A stretch of DNA of 13,158 nt from Thermococcaceae archaeon (GTDB lineage Archaea > Methanobacteriota_B > Thermococci > Thermococcales > Thermococcaceae): positions 1 to 13,158 of the forward strand of contig JAMOPD010000181.1 of NCBI GenBank assembly GCA_027064745.1, written 5' to 3'. The notes beneath the pieces were generated by a model. The model was not told where the DNA came from and did not search any database. It saw nothing but the letters and a program-made list of their open reading frames with translations. Shown piece by piece: positions 1 to 6,059 of this stretch. A program made the position numbers and the translations under genes. Each line of letters starts with the position of its first letter. Within the stretch, counting starts at the first letter, position 1.

Positions 1-1402
1 CTATCATTTTGTCAATGTCATCTTTGTATGAATCTGGCTTGGAGGAATCAATAGCAGATTTGAGTTGATGGATGAACTCCCTTATTTCTTTCACATCCTT
101 GAGTGAATTTACCTTCTCTGAAAAACTCTGCCCTCCCATTAGTATCCTTGTATCTATCCCCTCGATAATACTCCTTGGTGAGTTATAGTTAAACATTTGC
201 ATTACTGGATTTGTAAGGAAGCCATAAAACTCTTGTAGGAGTCTTTGATTTTTGATGTATTCAAGATATCGGCTGTAAAACTCTGTCTCCTCGGTTATTA
301 TATCTATGAAATGGTTGTCTTTTAAGATTTTAATGATCTTTCCTATATTCTCGTTTCTTATGTCATGTTCCTTCATTAAGGCATTTGTCAAAGAGTTAAT
401 GGCATCTTCAAGTATTTTTTTGTTATTTATTGTGCTTTCAACTTCATATCTAACAATTCCTCCAGCAGCTAATATGAATCTTCCATAATAGCCTCCTTCA
501 AATATATCTGAGAAGTTTCCACTTTTCGCATCATAGAAGTTAACAAGTAAGTACGGGAACATCTGGCTGAATTCTTCGAGGGCCTTTGGTTTCTCCTTGT
601 ATGCATCTCCTGCTCCACCGAATCCGGTTGGTTCTATTGTTGTTAAAACCACATGTGAGAATAGGGAGTCCGTTCCTCTCCCTTGAGTAAGCTTGAGATA
701 TTCAAGTTCTGAGAGAGCTATATAAGCATTTGCTCTTTCGTTGTTTCCTTCTCTGAGTGTGGGTAATATGCCGAAAAGGACTATTTGAACGCCAGGATTC
801 CGTAGCTTTATTCTATTTGCTAAATCGATAAAGAGTCCAGAACCTGTGCCACCTCCAAGGCCAACTATCATTGCAATTTCCTGTATTCCGGGCCTTATCA
901 TGAAAATGTCGTCTATCCTGCCATCAACCAAAGCTTTGTAAAACATTGCCTTTGTGACGCCTCTTCTTCGTACTGTACCTTTAGAAAATCCAGATGATTT
1001 ATACTTTTGAAGACCCTCTCTATTGTCTACCCCCTTGTCAGGATCGTATATCCACCATACTTTGATGTACTTTCTCCTATGAAGAGATTCAATTAGGTTT
1101 TTAGTATAGAGAACAACCTCCCTGTCAATATTCAAGTCTGATATTATGCACTTAACATTGACCTCAATATTTGAGTGAGTTTCAAGTTCCTCGGCCATTC
1201 TATCGATCTTTTTCTTGGCATTTTCAGCTCTCTCTTTATCGATTTTGTATTCTCCCTCTGCGGTATCAACTACTAGGAAATAATATTTTCGTTCTGAATT
1301 TTGTAGAAGTTCCTTTATTAGCCAATCTGTATTCAGTATTTCAAAAACAAGATTTTTCCCGGCACCGCCAATGCCCATAACCATTTCAGGGAACTGTATC
1401 AT
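1..1402 (-). CDS. Tubulin/FtsZ-superfamily GTPase (partial, runs off the left edge)
   Basis: The frame is open for 467 codons from the ATG at 1402 to the window edge with no stop, so the C-terminus is missing. The start follows a strong GGAGGGGTGA site. The N-terminus holds a GIGGAGKN loop (residues 10-17), matching the first glycine loop of FtsZ/tubulin. The nucleotide signature GGGTGSG, the tubulin form of the motif, is at residues 183-189. It is followed by a segment resembling FtsZ's EG..R..A (residues about 218-230). A segment near residues 295-312 (F-S-D-I then a Gly-rich stretch) can be laid on the FtsZ T7 loop, which would keep Asp299; this alignment is by eye. The signature lies about 70 residues later than in FtsZ, so the family is divergent, possibly the Pfam Tubulin_2/FtsZ-like group. 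It is predicted to bind GTP and polymerise in the cytoplasm. It is the second gene of an operon, 22 nt after a membrane-anchored coiled-coil protein. It is not canonical FtsZ or CetZ. Confidence 0.85.
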   Translation of the reverse strand, partial: MIQFPEMVMGIGGAGKNLVFEILNTDWLIKELLQNSERKYYFLVVDTAEGEYKIDKERAENAKKKIDRMAEELETHSNIEVNVKCIISDLNIDREVVLYTKNLIESLHRRKYIKVWWIYDPDKGVDNREGLQKYKSSGFSKGTVRRRGVTKAMFYKALVDGRIDDIFMIRPGIQEIAMIVGLGGGTGSGLFIDLANRIKLRNPGVQIVLFGILPTLREGNNERANAYIALSELEYLKLTQGRGTDSLFSHVVLTTIEPTGFGGAGDAYKEKPKALEEFSQMFPYLLVNFYDAKSGNFSDIFEGGYYGRFILAAGGIVRYEVESTINNKKILEDAINSLTNALMKEHDIRNENIGKIIKILKDNHFIDIITEETEFYSRYLEYIKNQRLLQEFYGFLTNPVMQMFNYNSPRSIIEGIDTRILMGGQSFSEKVNSLKDVKEIREFIHQLKSAIDSSKPDSYKDDIDKMI

Positions 1403-1424
1403 TTTTTCTCACCCCTCCACCTTG

Positions 1425-2531
1425 TTATCCAATTTTAATACCATGACACTCATCAAGTCCCTGCTGATAACCATCTTCTTTTCCTTTTCTGTATCCTTGA
1501 CTGTATCCTTTCTCTTTTCCTTCTCTAAATCCTGTATTGTACCCTGTTTTCTTCCCCGTGTTGTATCCGACGAAACCAACAATTAAAATCAGCACAAAGA
1601 GGACTATCGCTACGATTTGCATATTCTTAGCTTTGTTTTGATATTCTTTGTTTGATTTTTCCAGTTTTGCTATTTTGTCATCTTTTTCTTTGAGCTGAGA
1701 TTTTAACTGGGTTATCTGTGAATTGAGATTTGACACGTCATTTTTTAACTGGGCGTTTTCATTTTCTAAGGTTTTTATTTTATTTTCCTGTTCCTGTATT
1801 GTTGCATTTTCTGTTTGAATTGTTTTTTCTTGTTCTTGTATAGTCTGATTAAGCTCAGAGACAAGACTCTCAAGGTCATTTATTCTGCCTTGTAGTCTGC
1901 TTATGTTTGCAGGATCATATTTTGAGAAGAGAGGCAGTAGATCGTTATAAACATAATCGAAAAGTCCTAGATCAATATATTCCTCAGCTATTCTTTTTGC
2001 ATCAGAATCTTTTATATTTTCCTCTATCTGTTTCTTTGCATCTTCAAGTTGAGGATGGATTATTGTGAAGGTCTCTGCCGCACTGTTTAACACAGTATCA
2101 TCTTTGATGTCCTTGACTCTATAGTAAACATGTTGACTAAGGTCAAAGAACTTAAGTTTCAGAACTTTTCCGCCTTGAATCTGAACATTTTGTATGATTA
2201 TACCTTTTGGTATCTTACCGTGGATTGGTATCTTAAGAGCTGATGGTAAATTCCCGCAAATTCTTATATCTCTTTCATGTAAGGTTATCTGGTATCCAGT
2301 TAGGCCTGTTATATCGAATATTGGGGCATTTCCATCTTTATCTAAGTCGGTTTCCACAACAATACAGTCTCCCTCTATGTCTGTTATGGTTAAACTGAAA
2401 TCTACAGTTGCTCCTTCGACTTTTTGGGGTGGTAAAGATGGTGTTGTAGAAGTTGTTAAGGCATATACTGGCATTGACAGCAAAATTAATGCAGAAAAAA
2501 CAACTGAGAGCACGGAAGCAGTTTTTTTCAT
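1425..2531 (-). CDS. Membrane-anchored coiled-coil protein with GX3-repeat cytoplasmic tail
   Basis: A 368-residue protein of no recognised family with a clear layout. Residues 1-24 are a signal peptide (KK, hydrophobic core, ending near VYA). Residues 25-165 are a beta-rich-looking, presumably external domain with two cysteines (56 and 92). Residues about 210-303 are a long coiled coil rich in Glu/Gln/Lys/Asn heptads. Residues 305-321 are a transmembrane helix. Residues 322-358 are a tail with glycine at every fourth position, ten glycines without interruption, many followed by Tyr. With a signal peptide and one late membrane segment, the tail should be cytoplasmic. A GGGAGGGTC site lies upstream of the ATG. 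The tubulin-like GTPase gene begins 22 nt after the stop, so this protein is a natural candidate for its membrane receptor or anchor; that is inference. The GX3 tail recalls the deca-GX3 motif of Yae1/Lto1 and the GxxxG repeats of FliH, but the remainder does not resemble those proteins. Confidence 0.85.
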   Translation of the reverse strand: MKKTASVLSVVFSALILLSMPVYALTTSTTPSLPPQKVEGATVDFSLTITDIEGDCIVVETDLDKDGNAPIFDITGLTGYQITLHERDIRICGNLPSALKIPIHGKIPKGIIIQNVQIQGGKVLKLKFFDLSQHVYYRVKDIKDDTVLNSAAETFTIIHPQLEDAKKQIEENIKDSDAKRIAEEYIDLGLFDYVYNDLLPLFSKYDPANISRLQGRINDLESLVSELNQTIQEQEKTIQTENATIQEQENKIKTLENENAQLKNDVSNLNSQITQLKSQLKEKDDKIAKLEKSNKEYQNKAKNMQIVAIVLFVLILIVGFVGYNTGKKTGYNTGFREGKEKGYSQGYRKGKEDGYQQGLDECHGIKIG

Positions 2532-2580
2532 GCTCTTGACCCTCCCGGGAAGTTATACCCTTAGTTCTTTAGTTGCGGGA

Positions 2581-2590
2581 ATATTTAAGT
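2581..2590 (-). promoter_or_regulatory. Candidate TATA box for the coiled-coil/tubulin-like operon
   Basis: ACTTAAATAT on the minus strand lies about 55 nt before the ATG at 2531. A transcript starting some 25 nt downstream of it, near 2560, would have a leader of about 29 nt carrying the GGGAGGGTC ribosome binding site. No other TATA candidate is evident between the two operon genes, so both are probably co-transcribed from here. Confidence 0.45.
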
Positions 2591-2732
2591 GTTACTACGA
2601 GGATTCTAAATAAAAAACAGGATAGTCAGACAATAACAATAAATGCGTAAAATATCAGTATTTCCTTGGTAAATAGACAGTAATTACCTTAGATTTTAGG
2701 ATTTTGGAGGTGTTAATCTAAAACATGATTCT

Positions 2733-2757
2733 GAGAACCATCAGTTGTCAGGTTCTC
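2733..2757 (-). terminator. Hairpin GAGAACC/GGTTCTC, possible terminator
   Basis: Perfect 7-bp inverted arms (2733-2739 and 2751-2757) enclose an 11-nt loop. Read on the minus strand, the hairpin spans the stop codon of the 61-codon frame and is followed by a short T run (TTTTAG). It could end transcription arriving from the nuclease/52-residue operon before the coiled-coil operon. Archaeal terminators more often rely on T runs alone, so the role is uncertain. Confidence 0.35.
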
Positions 2758-2926
2758 TGAGCATTTTCCAGATTCCATTCCACTCAAGGACAAGCCAGAA
2801 GGTCTTCAATTTCTTCTCAGCTTCCTTATATTCGGGATAATACTCCCCAATCAATCCCCAAAACTCATGCAGTTCCTCAAAGTATGTGCTAGGGGTCTCA
2901 AAAGAAAAAGTAGACTCGTAACTCAA
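2741..2926 (-). pseudogene. Short hypothetical frame, probably a gene fragment
   Basis: Sixty-one codons open with TTG and have no Shine-Dalgarno match upstream; an in-frame stop lies just four codons before, so no longer start exists. The product has a protein-like composition, with aromatic and charged helical stretches such as EELHEFWGLIGEYYPEYKEA and a C-terminal LVLEWNGIWKML. It may be the C-terminal remnant of a larger gene or an intact small gene started at TTG. I do not recognise the family. It lies between two minus-strand units and could be co-transcribed with the upstream nuclease pair. Confidence 0.3.
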
Positions 2927-3171
2927 TGGGAAACTTTAAACGAAATCTATGCTGGGAGTTTGGATTTAACACTCACAAACTTTGTCCACAAATTAGTGGG
3001 TGAGATGAATAACGATCACGAAAATTATGGGATTATAGGACTGTTATTAATTTTTGACTCTTCCAGCTATAACATACACTATTCATTATGTTTAAGATAA
3101 AACCGCTTCCCTTGATGAATTCTTGATTTCACTTCTATACAGATTACTTCCTCAAAATGCATATCTAAAAC

Positions 3172-3330
3172 CTATTTATTGTTTTCTATAAAGTCCTTAA
3201 ACGCTTCTTCTTCATTTATCCCCTCTCCAAATCCAAGAACCTGAAAGTTTTCCATGTCGGGATACATCTCGATAGGGGACGAATATGTAGCTCCATTCGG
3301 TGTCATGAATATAAACAATCTTTTTCTCAT
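3172..3330 (-). CDS. Small 52-residue protein coupled to the nuclease gene
   Basis: Starts with ATG at 3330 inside the stop of the upstream nuclease gene (ATGA overlap), with AGGTGG placed 7 nt ahead, so translation is probably coupled. It encodes 52 residues beginning [13 protein letters not shown] and ends with TAG at 3172. The second half, with [20 protein letters not shown], has the shape of a strand followed by a helix in which G-x-G-x-x-E-E-A precedes an amphipathic helix. That pattern is seen in several small single-domain proteins and loosely in HicB-like folds; no specific family is claimed. Its tight coupling suggests it works with the nuclease, for example as a regulator, inhibitor or specificity partner. 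Confidence 0.65.
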   Translation of the reverse strand: MRKRLFIFMTPNGATYSSPIEMYPDMENFQVLGFGEGINEEEAFKDFIENNK

Positions 3331-4283
3331 ATTGCCACCTCTAAGGTTAGCATTCTCAGCAGTTCTTCGTAACTATATTCTATCGATTTGTCTAGGTCAT
3401 CAAAATAGTATCTAACTGGCAGGATCTTGGAATCTACGAAGGCAGACTTTGGGAAATCTCTGGCGATTAATATTCCCCCAACAGTTTCATTGCTAAATTC
3501 GCTTATGTATCCTGTTAATTGTTCTATGTCTTTTCTTTGTGCCTTCCCTGTCTTAACTTCTACGAGCAGATACTTGTTTGTTCCAGTTGGATGTCTTAGC
3601 TTGATGAATATATCGACGTATCCCTCTGGAAGGGCTTTCTCACCAAGCACTTCGAATTCATCTGGAGACTTATCAACACCAAAAAATTCCAAAGCATCAT
3701 CGAGAACGGAACTCTGGATTTTTCTTCTCACGAGGGACTGGAGTATAAGTTCTTTAAAGTAGAACTTTTCCGGAATTTTTTGGTTTTCTCGTTTGAAAAC
3801 AATTTTGGGTTCAAAAGGTTCGGCCTCGAACTCTATATACTTGGTTTCGCCATTAAATGCGTTTCCCATCTCAGAGACATTGTAAAAGGTTATTGTATCG
3901 GCTTGAAAATGTGTCTTTCTATAACCACCTCTCAAAAGCAAGTTCTCAGCTACGTAAGAAAATTCAGGCCTGACCATTGGCTCATTAAATTCTCTCTCCT
4001 GTTTTAAGAACAGCCTGAAAGGAAAATAATATGTCCTTTTTGATCTGAAGGTTATCGGCGGCCAAGGAGGAAGATTCTCCGCGTTTTTGTATGCGACCTT
4101 TCTAACAACCCGGTACAGGTTTCTGACTCTTGCTCCGTACAGAAAAGAGACATAATCTCCAACGTTTATGTCGAAAAATGTCCAGAGGCCATTTATACTG
4201 TTTGTAAAACCAGCAAGGGCGTATTCTATGCAGAGTTCCAAGTTTTTCCTGTTTGAAAGGGATATTAAAAAGTAATCTGGCAT
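3327..4283 (-). CDS. PUA/EVE-like domain fused to PD-(D/E)XK nuclease domain
   Basis: A 318-residue protein. Residues 1-about 115 look like a PUA/EVE/YTH-type fold: the start [10 protein letters not shown], a G-D-Y-V-x-F segment at 42-47 followed by YRVVRKV, a PPWPP stretch (72-76) and basic/aromatic strands. EVE domains read modified bases. Residues about 172-290 carry a PD-(D/E)XK nuclease core like that of NucS/EndoMS and RecB-family enzymes: G221-Y-V-D224, then E242-V-K244, then Q255-L in the following helix. Asp224, Glu242 and Lys244 would be the metal and catalytic residues. The fusion suggests cleavage of DNA chosen by a modified base or unusual structure, as in type IV restriction, but this is inferred. 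The start follows TTAGGTGA. It overlaps a 52-residue gene by 4 nt and is divergent from the corrinoid adenosyltransferase gene. Confidence 0.75.
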   Translation of the reverse strand: MPDYFLISLSNRKNLELCIEYALAGFTNSINGLWTFFDINVGDYVSFLYGARVRNLYRVVRKVAYKNAENLPPWPPITFRSKRTYYFPFRLFLKQEREFNEPMVRPEFSYVAENLLLRGGYRKTHFQADTITFYNVSEMGNAFNGETKYIEFEAEPFEPKIVFKRENQKIPEKFYFKELILQSLVRRKIQSSVLDDALEFFGVDKSPDEFEVLGEKALPEGYVDIFIKLRHPTGTNKYLLVEVKTGKAQRKDIEQLTGYISEFSNETVGGILIARDFPKSAFVDSKILPVRYYFDDLDKSIEYSYEELLRMLTLEVAI

Positions 4284-4318
4284 CTTGGTTCACCTAATCG
4301 AGAGATTACATGAGTGAG

Positions 4319-4326
4319 AATTTAAC
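4319..4326. promoter_or_regulatory. AT-rich centre between divergent genes, candidate promoter
   Basis: The 110-bp gap between the nuclease gene (start 4283) and the adenosyltransferase gene (start 4394) contains AATTTAAC. On the minus strand it reads GTTAAATT and would start transcription near 4297, just before the AGGTGA site. On the plus strand it is a weaker match; CTAAAAAC near 4352 is an alternative for the rightward gene. Both are weak TATA boxes. Confidence 0.3.
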
Positions 4327-4393
4327 CCTTTCTTCAATTTTCCTCCAATACTCCTAAAAACCCTGGACACAATATCCATCTTGGTGAAGTTAC

Positions 4394-4921
4394 ATGCCCT
4401 GGAAAGAGAAACTTGGATTGGTTCATATCTACACTGGCAATGGAAAGGGAAAAACAACAGCTGCTTTAGGTCTTGCCGTGAGGATGCTTGGAAATGATGG
4501 GAGGGTTATGATAATCCAGTTCATGAAAGCTCCCGACGTTTACGGCGAGCAGAAGAAGATAGCAGAGTGCGGAGCCTTCATAGAGTCATTTGGCCTGCCA
4601 AAATTTGTCCATGGTAAGCCTGAGCCTGATGACATAGAGGCCGCTAAAAAAGCCCTTCAGAGAGCTAGAGAAGTAGTTTCAAGTGGCGAGTGGGATTTGG
4701 TAGTCCTCGATGAGCTTTGTGTCGCCTTAGGCTTTGGTATGCTCGATATTGAGGAAGTTAAGGAACTTATTAAAAATAAAGCTCCCAATACGGAACTCGT
4801 TCTAACTGGCCGCTACTGTCCTGAGGAACTTTTCAAGCTCGCCGATTATGTAACCGAGATGCACGAGATCAAGCATCCATACCAGCGGGGCATATCTGCA
4901 AGAAGAGGAATTGAATTCTGA
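4394..4921 (+). CDS. cobO: ATP:corrinoid adenosyltransferase (CobO/BtuR family)
   Basis: A 175-residue cytoplasmic enzyme that transfers the adenosyl group of ATP to reduced cobalt in corrinoids, making adenosylcobalamin or its precursor for B12-dependent enzymes. The P-loop GNGKGKTT is at residues 15-22, a Walker-B-like DLVVLDE at 101-107, the ELVLTGR strand at 134-140, and the family's C-terminal signature KHPYQRGISARRGIEF at 160-175. Length is close to the family's usual size. The start is the ATG after GGTGAAG. It is divergent from the nuclease gene and single in its transcription unit, with 221 bp before the next gene. Thermococcales are generally thought to salvage corrinoids, which would make this a salvage step. 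Confidence 0.95.
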   Translation: MPWKEKLGLVHIYTGNGKGKTTAALGLAVRMLGNDGRVMIIQFMKAPDVYGEQKKIAECGAFIESFGLPKFVHGKPEPDDIEAAKKALQRAREVVSSGEWDLVVLDELCVALGFGMLDIEEVKELIKNKAPNTELVLTGRYCPEELFKLADYVTEMHEIKHPYQRGISARRGIEF

Positions 4922-5060
4922 CGCTGTAAGCCAAGGCTTAAGCTTTAGCTATAACCTAAGCACTATTTAAGCACTCATGCTGTTAGGATAACTGTGAGAG
5001 GGTCTGATGATAAATCCGGTATGCAAGCTGTTAATTATCCTGGACAGTATCTAAGCACTG
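4922..5060 (+). repeat. Intergenic stretch with three TAAGCACT copies and a palindrome
   Basis: TAAGCACT occurs at 4957-4964, 4968-4975 and 5052-5059; the first two are spaced by 11 bp, one helical turn, and the third abuts the candidate BRE/TATA of the UPF0147 gene. Just after the adenosyltransferase stop lies the near-palindrome TAAGCCAAGGCTTA (4927-4940). The arrangement could be an operator, though no regulator is identifiable here. Confidence 0.35.
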
Positions 5061-5077
5061 ACCGAAAAGCTTTTTAG
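5061..5077 (+). promoter_or_regulatory. BRE/TATA promoter of the UPF0147 gene
   Basis: ACCGAAAAGCTTTTTAG has a purine-rich BRE (CCGAAAAG) directly before a T-rich TATA element, a common arrangement in Thermococcales promoters. Transcription would start near 5100 and give a leader of about 40 nt carrying AAAGGAGGTGAT before the ATG. A second AT-rich element, ATTTAAAATA at 5086-5095, is a less likely alternative. Confidence 0.55.
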
Positions 5078-5142
5078 CTAGGAGAATTTAAAATAACACG
5101 GGAAGATTTTAGTAACAATTCTTTAGTAAAGGAGGTGATAAA

Positions 5143-5403
5143 ATGTTCAGCACAGAAGAGCGGATTGCCCAGATTGTTCAGGTTCTTAAAGAACAGGTCG
5201 TTCAAGATACTGTCGTTCCGAGGAATATTAGGCGTGCTGCCGAGCAGGCTATTGAGGCTCTTCTTGATAAGAATAAAGAGCCCGCTGTCAGGGCCGCTGA
5301 TGCAATTGTGATCCTTGAGGAGATTAGTGAAGACCCAAACATGCCGATGCACACCAGGACAATCATTTGGGAAGTTCTCGGAGCTTTGGAGCAGGTTCAG
5401 TGA
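5143..5403 (+). CDS. UPF0147 family protein
   Basis: An 86-residue all-helical protein matching the archaeal UPF0147 family from end to end. Recognisable parts are the start MFSTEERIAQIVQVLKEQ, the VPRNIRRAAEQA segment (24-35), the AVRAADAIVILEEIS segment (48-62), and the DPNMPMHTRTIIWEVLGALE stretch (64-83). Molecular function is unknown to me; the family is small, soluble, presumably cytoplasmic and widespread in Euryarchaeota. A very strong GGAGGTGAT site 6 nt before the ATG and a good upstream BRE/TATA suggest high expression. It is monocistronic: a T-rich tract follows the stop and the next genes are convergent. Confidence 0.93.
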   Translation: MFSTEERIAQIVQVLKEQVVQDTVVPRNIRRAAEQAIEALLDKNKEPAVRAADAIVILEEISEDPNMPMHTRTIIWEVLGALEQVQ

Positions 5404-5416
5404 GCTTTTATTTTTA
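5404..5416 (+). terminator. T-rich terminator after the UPF0147 gene
   Basis: GCTTTTATTTTTA directly follows the TGA stop. A run of T residues is enough for archaeal RNA polymerase termination in vitro, and the downstream genes face the other way. Confidence 0.5.
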
Positions 5417-5460
5417 CCTCCTGCTCAGATACCACAACTTTGCGTTTTCTTTAACATGAC
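5414..5460 (-). pseudogene. Degenerate duplicate of the aldolase 3' end
   Basis: On the minus strand this short stretch reads GHVKENAKLWYLSRR followed by TAA. It parallels the C-terminus of the neighbouring aldolase, VEESAKLWYLARK followed by TAG. CAGATACCACA is identical at 5426-5436 and 5514-5524, with further matches on both sides. The flanking GTGAGCTTTT is likewise doubled (5400-5409 and 5473-5482). The copy has no start codon and ends after about 15 codons, so it is a remnant of a tandem duplication or of a recombination between related genes, not a functional gene. Confidence 0.65.
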
Positions 5461-5501
5461 CAAAACAGCCAAGTGAGCTTTTCATTTCCTCTGTTGTGAC
5501 T

Positions 5502-6059
5502 CTACTTTCTGGCCAGATACCACAGCTTTGCGCTCTCCTCAACCAGCTCCGCCTTGTAGAATGCCTCCCTCAGGCTTCTACCGACGGTGACTGTGCCGTG
5601 TTTCTTCATTATAACTCCATCATAATCTTGGAGGTATTTGGCGACAACTTCTGCAAGCTCCTGTGTACCTGCAGGCCTGAAAGGGGCTATCGGAATTCTC
5701 TTGAGGTAGATTTCAGCCTCTGGAGTTATTATTGGAAGCTCTTTCTTAATGAGTGTGGAGGAAATTATGGCGTACGGCGGGTGCAGGTGTGCTATCGCTT
5801 TAACATCAGGTCTCTCCCGATAGATGGCGAGGTGGAGCCTATACTCCGAGGAGGGCCTTATAGCAGAGAGTTGCTTTCCCTTCATGTTGATAACAGCTAC
5901 CTGCTCCCTGCTTAAATCATCCATCACAGCTCCTGTGGCCTTTATGAAAATTCTATTTCCGAACCTGATGCTCAAGTTCCCCCCAAATGCCGCCGTAAGG
6001 CCGCGCTCATGGGCAAGATGGGAATACTTCACGAGCTGGGCTTTGATAATCCGGCTCAT
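5502..6059 (-). CDS. Class II aldolase (L-fuculose-1-phosphate aldolase-like)
   Basis: A 185-residue zinc-dependent aldolase of the FucA/AraD family, which cleaves or forms a C-C bond between dihydroxyacetone phosphate and an aldehyde. The FucA layout is complete: GGNLS at 26-30, KATG at 40-43, PSSE at 69-72 with Glu72 at the place of the catalytic Glu73 of E. coli FucA, zinc ligands His91 and His93 in AHLHPP, and His154 in KKHG. Positions match the E. coli enzyme within one residue, though the protein is about 30 residues shorter. Its start overlaps the stop of the upstream zinc-ribbon gene by 4 nt, so the two are translationally coupled. In archaea such aldolases have been linked to lactaldehyde formation and sugar-phosphate salvage; the natural substrate here is unproven. 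Confidence 0.9.
   Translation of the reverse strand: MSRIIKAQLVKYSHLAHERGLTAAFGGNLSIRFGNRIFIKATGAVMDDLSREQVAVINMKGKQLSAIRPSSEYRLHLAIYRERPDVKAIAHLHPPYAIISSTLIKKELPIITPEAEIYLKRIPIAPFRPAGTQELAEVVAKYLQDYDGVIMKKHGTVTVGRSLREAFYKAELVEESAKLWYLARK

Larger units (their letters stand above)
2591..3171. other. Long AT-rich stretch without a convincing gene
   Basis: No well-supported gene is seen across these 580 bases. The minus strand contains a doubtful 61-codon frame (2741-2926) and a 27-codon frame (3079-3162) that begins 9 nt after the 52-residue gene ends; its product starts MHFEEVICIEVKSRIH and has no clear ribosome binding site. A plus-strand frame through 2867-3100 overlaps the 61-codon frame antiparallel and has no supporting signal. 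The stretch may be the remains of accessory genes, since short coding-like fragments alternate with stop-rich sequence. Confidence 0.5.

Noticed and set aside
2867..3100. Plus-strand 77-codon frame ending IIGLLLIFDSSSYN
   Set aside because: No ribosome binding site or promoter was found, and the first part is antisense to a better-looking minus-strand frame. It could not be tied to any family.
5003..5063. Possible C/D box guide RNA (CTGATGA near 5003, CTGA near 5058)
   Set aside because: The C box lacks the usual purine at its first position, no D' or C' boxes are found at the right places, the flanks do not pair, and the end overlaps the UPF0147 promoter.
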